DNA from: an uncultured Collinsella sp.
Lineage (GTDB): Bacteria; Actinomycetota; Coriobacteriia; Coriobacteriales; Coriobacteriaceae
Reading direction: 5' to 3'
DNA: 10,022 nucleotides
NCBI GenBank assembly: GCA_958448375.1
Contig: CAUDDU010000019.1
Location: 1-10,022, forward strand
In this document: positions 1 to 5,629 of the stretch, one piece after another
Numbering within the stretch: position 1 is the first letter of the stretch
How the letters are laid out: every line of letters begins with the position of its first letter
Translations under genes and position numbers: made by a program
The notes under the pieces: generated by a model
The model's database searches: none
The model's input: only the letters and a program-made list of their open reading frames with translations
Told to the model about the DNA's origin: nothing

Positions 1-39
1 GCGCGTATTCTCCGACTTCTCGGGATCATTAATCGGCAT
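1..39 (-). CDS. 5' end of a minus-strand gene cut by the window edge; possibly ribose-phosphate pyrophosphokinase
   Basis: The minus strand has an ATG at 39-37 followed by 13 open codons (MPINDPEKSENTR) running off the left edge. A strong ribosome binding site (AAAGGAG, around 47-53) sits 7 nt upstream, so the start is well supported even though only the extreme N-terminus is visible. The peptide itself carries no recognisable motif. In many bacteria prs, the PRPP synthetase gene, follows glmU in the same direction, and a short polar N-terminal extension before the catalytic core is compatible with that. The prs assignment therefore rests on gene order alone. A terminator and a 140-bp gap separate it from glmU, so it probably has its own promoter. 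Confidence 0.55.
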   Translation of the reverse strand, partial: MPINDPEKSENTR

Positions 40-83
40 TACCCTTCTCCTTTATATCGAATGCCATATAGATGCCTTGTTGC

Positions 84-136
84 ATTGTAACCGCGCGGCG
101 GGGTTTATCGAGTCTTGATAACGTCTTTACCGTCAA
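84..136 (-). promoter_or_regulatory. Candidate promoter elements for the left-edge gene
   Basis: On the minus strand a TTGACG box lies at 136-131 and a TACAAT box (one mismatch to TATAAT) at 89-84. They are too far apart (41 nt) to be one promoter. TACAAT would need a weak -35 near 112-107, and TTGACG would need a weak -10 near 111-106. Either would give a leader of roughly 40-65 nt before the ATG at 39. The position, after the glmU terminator and before a good ribosome binding site, is right for a promoter, but the choice between the two is open. Confidence 0.3.
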
Positions 137-177
137 CGGACACGAACCGACCACTCATCCGGCCGCGCAGGTCAGCA

Positions 178-213
178 TAGAAAAAGGAGCCGTCCCCATG
201 GGAACAGCTCCTT
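178..213 (-). terminator. Rho-independent terminator of glmU
   Basis: Reading the minus strand, AAGGAGCTGTTCCC is followed by an ATGG-type turn and GGGGACGGCTCCTT. This gives a 13-bp stem including two G-U wobbles, then a run of five T (185-181). It starts 17 nt after the glmU stop codon. On the plus strand the hairpin is not followed by a T run, so it acts in one direction. Confidence 0.88.
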
Positions 214-230
214 AGATGCTTGGTAAAACG

Positions 231-1643
231 TTATATCTCGTCGTCCTCGTGCAGACGGCGGCGATAATCGGCGGCCCAGCCCTCAATATTTACCTGACGG
301 GCGCGGCCCAGACCGAGTGCGTCGGCCGGGACCGGCTCGGTGATGACGGAGCCGGCGGCTACGAGCGCGCCGTCGCCGATCTGGGCGGGCGCGACCATCA
401 TGGTGTCGGAACCGATGAAGGCGTCCTTGCCGATGACGGTCTTGTGCTTGTGCACGCCGTCGTAGTTGCAGGTGATGGAGCCAGCGCCCACGTTGACGCC
501 GGAGCCCATGGTGGTGTCGCCGATGTAGGACAGGTGCGGCACCTTGGAGCCCTCGCCGATCGTGGACTTCTTGATCTCCACATGCGTGCCGGCCTTGGAG
601 CCGTCGAGCATGTGGGTGCCCGGGCGCAGGTAGGCGCGCGGGCCGCAGTCGACGCCGTTCTCGATGACGGCCTCGATGGCGATGGTCTCATCGATGATGC
701 AGCCGCTGCCGACGGTGGTGTCGGTGAGGCGGCTGTTGGGGCCGAGCTGGCACTCCTCGCCCACGGTGACGTGGCCGATCAGGTGCGTCTGCGGCCACAC
801 GACGGTGTCGCGGCCGATGGTGGCATCGGGGCCGATCCAGGCCTGCGTGGGGTCGATGAAGGTAACGCCCTCGGCCATCCAGTGCTCGTTGATGCGGTCG
901 CGCGCGATAGCGGTGAGCTGCGCGAGCTGGATACGGCTGTTGACGCCCAGGCCATCGCGGTAGTCATCGCAGTGGAAGATGGAGACAGCCTGGCCGTGGC
1001 TTTTGAGAATCTCGAGCATGTCGGGCAGGTAGTACTCGGATTGCGCGTTGTCGTTGCCGATCTCGTTAATGTGGGCGGCGAGCTGCGCGCCGTCGAAGGC
1101 GTAGCAGCCGGCGTTGCACTCGAGCAGCGTGGCGGCCTGCTCGGGCGTGCAGTCCTTCTGCTCGATGATGCGTTCGATCTGGCCGTCGGCGCCCAGCTTG
1201 ATGCGGCCGTAGCCGAAGGGGTCGGGCGGGGTCATGGTCATGACGGTGCAGGCGAGCTCGCCGGTAGCGACGGTCTGCGCGAACTTGGCGACGGTGTCGG
1301 CGGTGATGAGCGGCAGGTCGCCGTTGAGCACGACGACGGGGCCTTGCGTGATGCCGCAGGCCTCGAGCGCGACCTTTACGGCGTGGCCGGTGCCCAGGCG
1401 CTCGGTCTGCTCGACGCACTCGACCTTGGTGGCGCTGTTGGCGTAGGCGCCGTCGATCAGGGCGCGCATCTCGTCGGCGTGGCTGCCGATGACGACCACG
1501 ACGCGGCTGCAGCCGGCCTTGATGGTAGCGTCGACGATCCACTGGACCATGGGCTTGCCCAGGATCTTGTGCGAAACCTTGCAGTGGTTCGACTTCATGC
1601 GGGTGCCCTCGCCGGCAGCGAGGATAATTGCGGTTGCGTCCAT
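231..1643 (-). CDS. glmU: Bifunctional UDP-N-acetylglucosamine pyrophosphorylase / glucosamine-1-phosphate N-acetyltransferase GlmU
   Basis: A 470-residue cytoplasmic enzyme that acetylates glucosamine-1-phosphate and then couples it to UTP, giving UDP-GlcNAc for peptidoglycan. The N-terminal nucleotidyltransferase domain (about 1-235) shows LAAGEGTRM at 8-16, the KxxGKPMV region at 26-33, LGTGHA at 83-88, the GDLPL metal-site loop at 108-112, GYGRI at 144-148 and AQSEYYLPD at 200-208. From about 265 a left-handed beta-helix of hexapeptide repeats follows, with LRPGT at 339-343, the catalytic-type His370 in PHLSYIGD and GAGSITCNYDG at 387-397. Length is slightly above the usual 455-460 residues because of a charged tail. 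The start at 1643 is set by AGGAG 7 nt upstream and by MDATAIILAAG matching family N-termini. An in-frame extension to 1853 is rejected. It is monocistronic, ended by the hairpin at 178-213. Confidence 0.97.
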   Translation of the reverse strand: MDATAIILAAGEGTRMKSNHCKVSHKILGKPMVQWIVDATIKAGCSRVVVVIGSHADEMRALIDGAYANSATKVECVEQTERLGTGHAVKVALEACGITQGPVVVLNGDLPLITADTVAKFAQTVATGELACTVMTMTPPDPFGYGRIKLGADGQIERIIEQKDCTPEQAATLLECNAGCYAFDGAQLAAHINEIGNDNAQSEYYLPDMLEILKSHGQAVSIFHCDDYRDGLGVNSRIQLAQLTAIARDRINEHWMAEGVTFIDPTQAWIGPDATIGRDTVVWPQTHLIGHVTVGEECQLGPNSRLTDTTVGSGCIIDETIAIEAVIENGVDCGPRAYLRPGTHMLDGSKAGTHVEIKKSTIGEGSKVPHLSYIGDTTMGSGVNVGAGSITCNYDGVHKHKTVIGKDAFIGSDTMMVAPAQIGDGALVAAGSVITEPVPADALGLGRARQVNIEGWAADYRRRLHEDDEI

Positions 1644-1658
1644 GTGATCTCCTGTTAC

Positions 1659-1690
1659 GTTATAGAGACGTGTGTTTGGAAACGATACAC
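1659..1690 (-). promoter_or_regulatory. Candidate glmU promoter
   Basis: Minus strand TATAAC at 1664-1659 is a reasonable -10 box about 16 nt before the glmU start codon. The -35 region about 17 nt further upstream has no good match. It would produce a very short leader containing the AGGAG site. It overlaps the candidate ecfT promoter on the other strand. Confidence 0.3.
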
Positions 1691-1703
1691 GGCGCAATAT
1701 GAT
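1675..1703 (+). promoter_or_regulatory. Candidate promoter of the ECF operon
   Basis: TTTGGA/TTGGAA (1675-1681) and TATGAT (1698-1703) are spaced 16-17 nt apart, with 4/6 and 5/6 matches to the sigma-70 consensus. A second TATGAT lies at 1714-1719. Initiation near 1710 would give a leader of about 125-130 nt before the ecfT start. That leader contains a small GCGGCG/CGCCGC stem around 1741-1764 but no riboswitch consensus that I can recognise. Confidence 0.4.
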
Positions 1704-1836
1704 ACCGCAGGCATATGATGAGCGCGTAACGATTGGTTTGCGGCGGTTGAGGCTTGCGCCGCCGGCATGGCGTTTGCACTGCTTGCGTGCGGCGTTGGCG
1801 GTGCTGCGGAGCTGTCGTTTGAGCGAGGGGACGGGG

Positions 1837-2730
1837 GTGCCCGTGGACAACATACGAGAGGAGTTTGCCGGCGAGCCCGTCGCGGCGTTCTCGATGTCGC
1901 ATCCGGCGGTGCCGGCACTCTATATAGTGCTGACGCTGGGGCTCACCATGTTCTCGATGCAGCCGGTGCTGATTGCGCTGTCACTTGCGGGCGGGCTGGC
2001 GTATGGATTTGCGACGCGTGGGGCTGCCCGCACGCTGGGCGCACTCCGCTGGCAGCTGCCGGTGATTTTGATTATCGCGCTGGTCAATCCACTGTTTAGC
2101 GCCTCGGGCTCGACGGAGGTGTTTCGTATTGGCATGCGTGCGGTGTATCTGGAGAGTATGGTATACGGCCTGTGCATGGGCGGGTTGTTTGTGGCGAGCG
2201 TACTGTGGTTTGAGGCTGCGGCGTCGATGCTTGGCTACGACAAGGTGCTTGCGCTTCTGGGTAACGCCGCACCGGTGATCGCGCTCATGATTTCGATGTG
2301 CATGCGGCTTATCCCACAGTTTTTGCGCCGCGGTCGTACGGTACTGGCGGTGCAGGATGCGATTGATGTGCCGGGTCGCGCGCCGGCCGATCCCGTGCGT
2401 TCGCGCCTACGGGCATCGAGCGTGTTGATGGGCTGGGGCATGGAAGATTCGCTGGAGCGCGCGGACACGATGCGCTCGCGCGGGTGGGGTGCCGCGACGC
2501 GTCGTACGACGTATGCGCGGTATCGACTGGGGCACAGCGACGTTGCCGCGCTGGTGGGGCTTGCGCTGTTTGGCGCCGCTGCGGTTGCGGCGGCGTGGGC
2601 CGCGACAACGCAGTATTCGTTTTACCCTCAGCTTTCGGTGCCGGCGCCGTGGCCTGGCTATATTGTGTACGCGGCTTGGATGGTGTTGCCCTGTGTGTTG
2701 CACGCGATTGACGAGAAGAGGTTTGGCTGA
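1837..2730 (+). CDS. ecfT: ECF transporter transmembrane component T
   Basis: About 297 residues. This is the membrane scaffold of an energy-coupling-factor importer, which links the ATPases to the substrate-binding S protein. Hydrophobic segments alternate along the protein (for example around 25-57, 70-85, 106-130, 135-160 and the last 75 residues). The two cytoplasmic coupling-helix regions of the EcfT/CbiQ family are visible: VLAVQDAIDVPG at about 169-180, and SLERADTMRSRGWG ending at 218 with the family Arg-Gly motif. The start is uncertain. GTG 1837 has GAGGGG 6 nt upstream; GTG 1843 and ATG 1894 are alternatives, the last just before SHPAVPAL where the conserved core seems to begin. 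Codons from 1672 are open, but the Arg-rich peptide they encode does not look like EcfT. The TGA shares its last base with the ATG of the next gene, indicating translational coupling. Confidence 0.88.
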   Translation: MPVDNIREEFAGEPVAAFSMSHPAVPALYIVLTLGLTMFSMQPVLIALSLAGGLAYGFATRGAARTLGALRWQLPVILIIALVNPLFSASGSTEVFRIGMRAVYLESMVYGLCMGGLFVASVLWFEAAASMLGYDKVLALLGNAAPVIALMISMCMRLIPQFLRRGRTVLAVQDAIDVPGRAPADPVRSRLRASSVLMGWGMEDSLERADTMRSRGWGAATRRTTYARYRLGHSDVAALVGLALFGAAAVAAAWAATTQYSFYPQLSVPAPWPGYIVYAAWMVLPCVLHAIDEKRFG

Positions 2731-4373
2731 TGACCCGGTTGGATAGCTGCTCGGTAACGGGCGGGGCGTGCGGCTCTGATGTGCCTGCGATTGAGGTACG
2801 GGGTCTGAGCTTTACCTACCCCGGGGCTGAGGCTGCGGTGCTCGAGGGGCTCGACTGGTCTGTTCCCCAAGGTGCATTTGCGCTGCTTGTTGGCGGTACC
2901 GGATCGGGTAAGTCGACGCTGCTGTCGCTGCTCAAGCCCGAGATCGCTCCGGCGGGCGAGCGCACTGGCGAACTGCGCGTGCTGGGCGAGCCCGTCGCCG
3001 ACATGGATGTGCGGGCATCGGCGGAGCGCGTGGGCTATGTGTTCCAGGATCCCGAGAACCAGATCGTGTGCGAAACCGTGTGGCACGAGATGGCGTTTGG
3101 CCTGGAAAACTTGGGGCTAGCGCGTGATGAGATGCGCCGTCGCGTATCTGAGACCAGCTATTTCTTTGGGCTGGAAGATTGGCTTCACCGCGATACTGAC
3201 ACGCTTTCGGGCGGTCGCAAACAGTTGCTGTCGTTGGCGGCCGTTCTGACGCTGCGCCCGCGCGTGCTGCTGCTCGACGAGCCCACGTCTCAGCTTGATC
3301 CGGTTGCGGAGAAGAATTTCCTGCACGCGCTGTTTCGTGTGAATCGCGAGCTGGGCTGCACGGTTGCTGTGGCGACGCATCAGCCGCGCCCAATGCTCGA
3401 ATACGCGACGTGTGCGTACCGGATTGAGGACGGTCGCGTGCGCGAGCTGGCGGATATGGCTTCTTTGGGACGCCGAGAATCGCTGTTTTCCGATGACATG
3501 TTGGGGTGGGGTGCCATCCGATGTGCAAATAAAGGAGTATTCAGCAGGCGTGAGGACAATTTGGGCTCTCTGGAGCCGCCCGGGGACGTATCGAGCGCGA
3601 AAAAAAGTTCGGAATTGGACAAATCGTCCGAATTTGTGGCGCAAACGTCGCTCGAGAACGGCTCGGAAGCCTTCCCGCGCACGGATGGAAGCAGAATACT
3701 CCAAAAAATGCACGGCGGGTCGGCTACCACCCTGTCGGAAGGCTGGTTTCGCTACGATCGAGCGTCCGGCTGGGTGCTGCGCGGGCTCGATGCGTCGTTT
3801 TCGGCTGGCGCGGTGCATGCGGTTGTGGGCGGTAACGGCTGCGGCAAGTCGACGATGCTTTCGGTGCTGGCCAAGACTGCCAAGCTGCAGCGTGGTCGTA
3901 TGGTGCGCGGGGCGGCCTCGGCTGCGCTGCTGCCGCAGAACCCCAAGGCCCTGCTGGTTGCCGAGACGGTGCGCGACGAGCTGATGGAATGGGCCTCGAC
4001 CTGCGGATATGACGAGAACTTGGCGCGGGAGCGTGCGGCGAGCTTGGGGCTGTCGGGTCTGGATGGGCGCCATCCGTACGATCTTTCGGGCGGGCAGCGT
4101 CAACTGCTTGCATTGGCAAAACTGCTGCTAATCGGCCCCGAACTGCTATTGCTCGATGAGCCCACCAAGGGTCTAGACCTGTTCAGCCGCCGCATTATCG
4201 CCCGCGCCCTGCGTGACCATGCGAAGGCTGGCGGCACCGTCATCATGGCTACGCACGATTTGGACTTTGCCGAGCAGGTAGCCGACGACGTCGCCATGAT
4301 GTTTGACGGCGAGATTGCCTGCATGGAGCCCCCGGCCGACTTCTTTGCCGACAACGTGTTCTATAGGGCGTGA
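2730..4373 (+). CDS. ecfA: ECF transporter double ATPase (EcfA1-EcfA2 type fusion)
   Basis: 547 residues holding two complete ABC ATPase domains that energise the ECF importer from the cytoplasmic face. Domain 1 (about 20-245): Walker A GGTGSGKST 55-63, Q-loop Gln106, signature LSGGRKQ 159-165, Walker B LLLDEP with Asp183/Glu184, switch His217. Domain 2 (about 335-547): Walker A GGNGCGKST 367-375, Q-loop Gln403, signature LSGGQRQ 452-458, Walker B with Asp476/Glu477, switch His509. All catalytic residues are present in both halves, so both sites should be competent. In many Bacillota the two ATPases are separate genes; here they are fused through a polar, apparently disordered linker (about 245-335). 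Most of that linker is encoded by an inverted-repeat-bounded segment (3523-3713). Start at 2730: AAGAGG 8 nt upstream and a 1-nt overlap with the ecfT stop. Confidence 0.95.
   Translation: MTRLDSCSVTGGACGSDVPAIEVRGLSFTYPGAEAAVLEGLDWSVPQGAFALLVGGTGSGKSTLLSLLKPEIAPAGERTGELRVLGEPVADMDVRASAERVGYVFQDPENQIVCETVWHEMAFGLENLGLARDEMRRRVSETSYFFGLEDWLHRDTDTLSGGRKQLLSLAAVLTLRPRVLLLDEPTSQLDPVAEKNFLHALFRVNRELGCTVAVATHQPRPMLEYATCAYRIEDGRVRELADMASLGRRESLFSDDMLGWGAIRCANKGVFSRREDNLGSLEPPGDVSSAKKSSELDKSSEFVAQTSLENGSEAFPRTDGSRILQKMHGGSATTLSEGWFRYDRASGWVLRGLDASFSAGAVHAVVGGNGCGKSTMLSVLAKTAKLQRGRMVRGAASAALLPQNPKALLVAETVRDELMEWASTCGYDENLARERAASLGLSGLDGRHPYDLSGGQRQLLALAKLLLIGPELLLLDEPTKGLDLFSRRIIARALRDHAKAGGTVIMATHDLDFAEQVADDVAMMFDGEIACMEPPADFFADNVFYRA
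3523..3713. repeat. 191-bp inverted-repeat-bounded segment inside ecfA (MITE-like)
   Basis: The ends form an imperfect 24-nt inverted repeat: GTGCA-N6-GGAGTATTC on the left (3523-3542) and GAATACTCC-N6-TGCAC on the right (3694-3713), with 17 of 24 positions matching including a perfect 9-mer. Nested inside are TCGAGCG/CGCTCGA (3591-3597 and 3649-3655) and TTCGGA/TCCGAA (3608-3613 and 3627-3632), giving a long foldable core. The segment is locally A-rich compared with the flanking coding DNA. It is read through in frame and encodes residues 265-328, almost all of the inter-ATPase linker. No target-site duplication is obvious. It may be an old insertion or simply repeat-rich linker DNA. Confidence 0.6.
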
Positions 4374-4377
4374 TGGG

Positions 4378-5091
4378 ATGACAGACTGTCGTTTCTCGCG
4401 CTTGCTTGCAAAACTGGAGGTCCCGCTGTTGTTGGCAGTGCCGGCAGTGATGGCTGCGGCGTTGCTGGTGGGCATTGAGCAGGCGGCGCTTGCCATGCTG
4501 GTTGTAGTGGCGCTGGTGCTTGCGCTGTTCTTTGCGGGTTACGAGGCATCTCGTCCGGGTTTGCGCCAGATTATGCCCACGCTGGTGCTGGCGTCGCTGG
4601 CGGCGGCGGGGCGCATCCTGTTTGGGCCCATTCCCGACTTTAAACCGGTGAGCGCCATCGCCATTATCGCGGGGGCGACGCTTGGCCGTCGCAATGGTTT
4701 TATGGTTGGCGCGCTGGCGGCGCTGACCAGCAATTTCTTTTTTGGACAGGGCATGTGGACGCCGTGGCAGATGTATGCTTGGGGGCTCGTGGGATACGTT
4801 GGCGGTGCGCTGACGTATGCGGGTGCGTTCGACCGCGCCGACGGCACCGTGCGCATGCCAGCACTGCTGGCGTACGGCTTTGCGTCGGGCCTGCTCTATG
4901 GCGTCGTGATCAACGCGTATGACATCATTGGTTTTGTACAGCCGCTTACCTGGGCGGGTACCGTGGCGCGTCTTGCCACGGCGGTGCCGTTCGATATCAC
5001 ACACGGCCTCGCGACCTGCGTGTTCTTGGTCGCCCTGTACAAGCCCTGGTGTCGCCGCATTAACCGTGTCGTCGTGAAATACGGGCTGTAA
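4378..5091 (+). CDS. ECF transporter substrate-binding S component, substrate unknown (vitamin B12 is a candidate)
   Basis: 237 residues and almost entirely membrane embedded, with about six hydrophobic segments (roughly 15-33, 36-54, 66-82, 90-120, 128-150, 162-220). S components bind the vitamin and associate with the T/ATPase module for transport. Conserved-looking motifs are FGPIPDFKPV at 82-91, a LGRRNGFMVGAL stretch at 102-113 and GQGMWTPWQM at 123-132. I associate this pattern with the ECF S-component superfamily, and loosely with the CbrT-like cobalamin group, from memory only. The start at 4378 lies 4 nt after the ecfA stop with only a weak ribosome binding site, so translation is probably coupled. 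An in-frame upstream ATG at 4303 is inside ecfA and gives a non-family N-terminus. With ecfT and ecfA it makes a dedicated three-gene ECF system. No riboswitch that would name the substrate was recognised in the leader. Confidence 0.85.
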   Translation: MTDCRFSRLLAKLEVPLLLAVPAVMAAALLVGIEQAALAMLVVVALVLALFFAGYEASRPGLRQIMPTLVLASLAAAGRILFGPIPDFKPVSAIAIIAGATLGRRNGFMVGALAALTSNFFFGQGMWTPWQMYAWGLVGYVGGALTYAGAFDRADGTVRMPALLAYGFASGLLYGVVINAYDIIGFVQPLTWAGTVARLATAVPFDITHGLATCVFLVALYKPWCRRINRVVVKYGL

Positions 5092-5130
5092 GGCTGGCTG
5101 CGTCGGAGCGGGAATCAATACTGCCGAAGT

Positions 5131-5298
5131 GCCATTTTAAAACTATGCCGGTTTACGGGGCTAGATTGGCGCAGGCCGACCATACCGGCTTTTTTCAAAA
5201 TAGAGCAAGCCGTTTACCTGCGGTTTTATTATTACGGAATTGCGCATGGCTGGGGGTTCGCGATTCAGCCCCGTAAACCGGCATAGTTTTGGAATGGC
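5131..5298. repeat. 168-bp palindromic element with 32-bp inverted-repeat arms
   Basis: The left arm (5131-5162) starts GCCATTTTAAAACTATGCCG and the right arm (5267-5298) is its reverse complement at 30 of 32 positions. The two mismatches would be G-U pairs in RNA, so the arms can pair completely. The central about 100 nt are AT-richer than the flanks and contain a CGGCTT/AAGCCG inner stem and the 13-mer TACCTGCGGTTTT (5215-5227), which is also present in the second element downstream. No protein is encoded and no target duplication is clear. It starts 40 nt after the S-component stop, so the transcript could end in it. It looks like a MITE or a structured intergenic repeat. Confidence 0.85.
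5184..5194 (+). terminator. Possible terminator of the ECF operon inside the first palindromic element
   Basis: GCCGGT (5148-5153) can pair with ACCGGC (5184-5189), which is immediately followed by TTTTTT. The span between them is about 30 nt and can form its own small stem. This is a weak, large-loop intrinsic terminator on the plus strand. It competes with the long arm-to-arm pairing, because GCCGGT is also part of the left arm. Confidence 0.35.
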
Positions 5299-5339
5299 CG
5301 GCTGATACGACGGGCATCGTGGCCCCTAGAGAGCCAAAT

Positions 5340-5380
5340 TGATCCATTTTCTTCCGTCTCCAGATGTCCCCAGGAAATCA
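5340..5380. repeat. TGATC-bounded small repeat, copy 1
   Basis: The sequence begins TGATCC and ends GGAAATCA, with a CTTCCGTCTCC core followed by CCCC. It resembles the 31-bp unit at 5591-5621 (TGATC, then TTCCTTCGTCCCC, then GATCA), with about 10 extra bases. The two copies bracket the 160-bp palindromic element. Confidence 0.45.
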
Positions 5381-5393
5381 GTTGACGGCGCTT

Positions 5394-5553
5394 GCCACGA
5401 AACTGGCCCATCTACTACGTTTAGCTTGATACCCCCGACCATGACCGCGTTTTATGAAAAACCGCAGGCTTTCTACCTGCGGTTTTCTTTTTGCGTTGTT
5501 CGCTGTGGTTGAGGGTAGTGGCTTAAACGTAGTAGATGGGCTGGTTTCGTGGC
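5394..5553. repeat. 160-bp palindromic element with 30-bp inverted-repeat arms
   Basis: The left arm (5394-5423) begins GCCACGAAACTGGCCCATCT and the right arm (5524-5553) is its reverse complement at 28 of 30 positions. The centre holds a perfect 11-bp hairpin with T run (listed separately). It shares with the element at 5131-5298 the arm length, the GCCA...TGGC ends, the AAACT motif in the arms and the internal 13-mer TACCTGCGGTTTT (here 5474-5486). The two therefore look like members of one family or of two related families. Non-coding. Confidence 0.85.
5457..5492 (+). terminator. Bidirectional intrinsic terminator within the second palindromic element
   Basis: AAAACCGCAGG (5458-5468), a 7-nt loop, then CCTGCGGTTTT (5476-5486) forms a perfect 11-bp stem followed by CTTTTT. 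The A run on the other side means the same hairpin works on the minus strand. It therefore can end both the rightward ECF transcript and the leftward xth transcript. Confidence 0.85.
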
Positions 5554-5590
5554 GGACGGGGTCACGCGGGCGCCCTTGCGCAGGCAAAAG

Positions 5591-5621
5591 TGATCTGTAT
5601 TCCTTCGTCCCCGGGGGATCA
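5591..5621. repeat. TGATC-bounded small repeat, copy 2
   Basis: A 31-bp unit with TGATC at the left end and GATCA at the right end, and a CCTTCGTCCCCGGGG core. It matches copy 1 at 5340-5380 in outline and orientation. Just outside it, ATTTGG is the mirror of the CCAAAT adjoining copy 1. It lies 9 nt beyond the xth stop codon and could form a weak stem in the xth transcript. Confidence 0.45.
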
Positions 5622-5629
5622 TTTGGGGG

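Noticed and set aside
216..1718. A 500-codon open frame on the plus strand antisense to the whole of glmU
   Set aside because: It mirrors glmU codon structure in high-GC DNA, the product is repetitive Gly/Asp/Val-rich with no motifs, and glmU is certain on the other strand.
1672..1836. N-terminal extension of EcfT from ATG 1672
   Set aside because: The ATG overlaps the candidate promoter, has no ribosome binding site and encodes an Arg-rich stretch unlike EcfT proteins. It is kept only as an uncertainty about the start.
1704..1836. Cobalamin riboswitch upstream of ecfT
   Set aside because: I looked for a B12-box-like sequence and conserved core and found only a chance GCACTG; no convincing aptamer was visible by eye.
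5378..5587. A 69-codon minus-strand frame in the repeat island
   Set aside because: It lies almost wholly within the 160-bp palindrome and its hairpin, has no ribosome binding site or motif, and is explained by the repeat structure.
5092..5629. CRISPR array or insertion-sequence remnant in the repeat island
   Set aside because: The repeats are inverted arms and two unlike small units, not regularly spaced direct repeats, and there is no transposase fragment in any frame.
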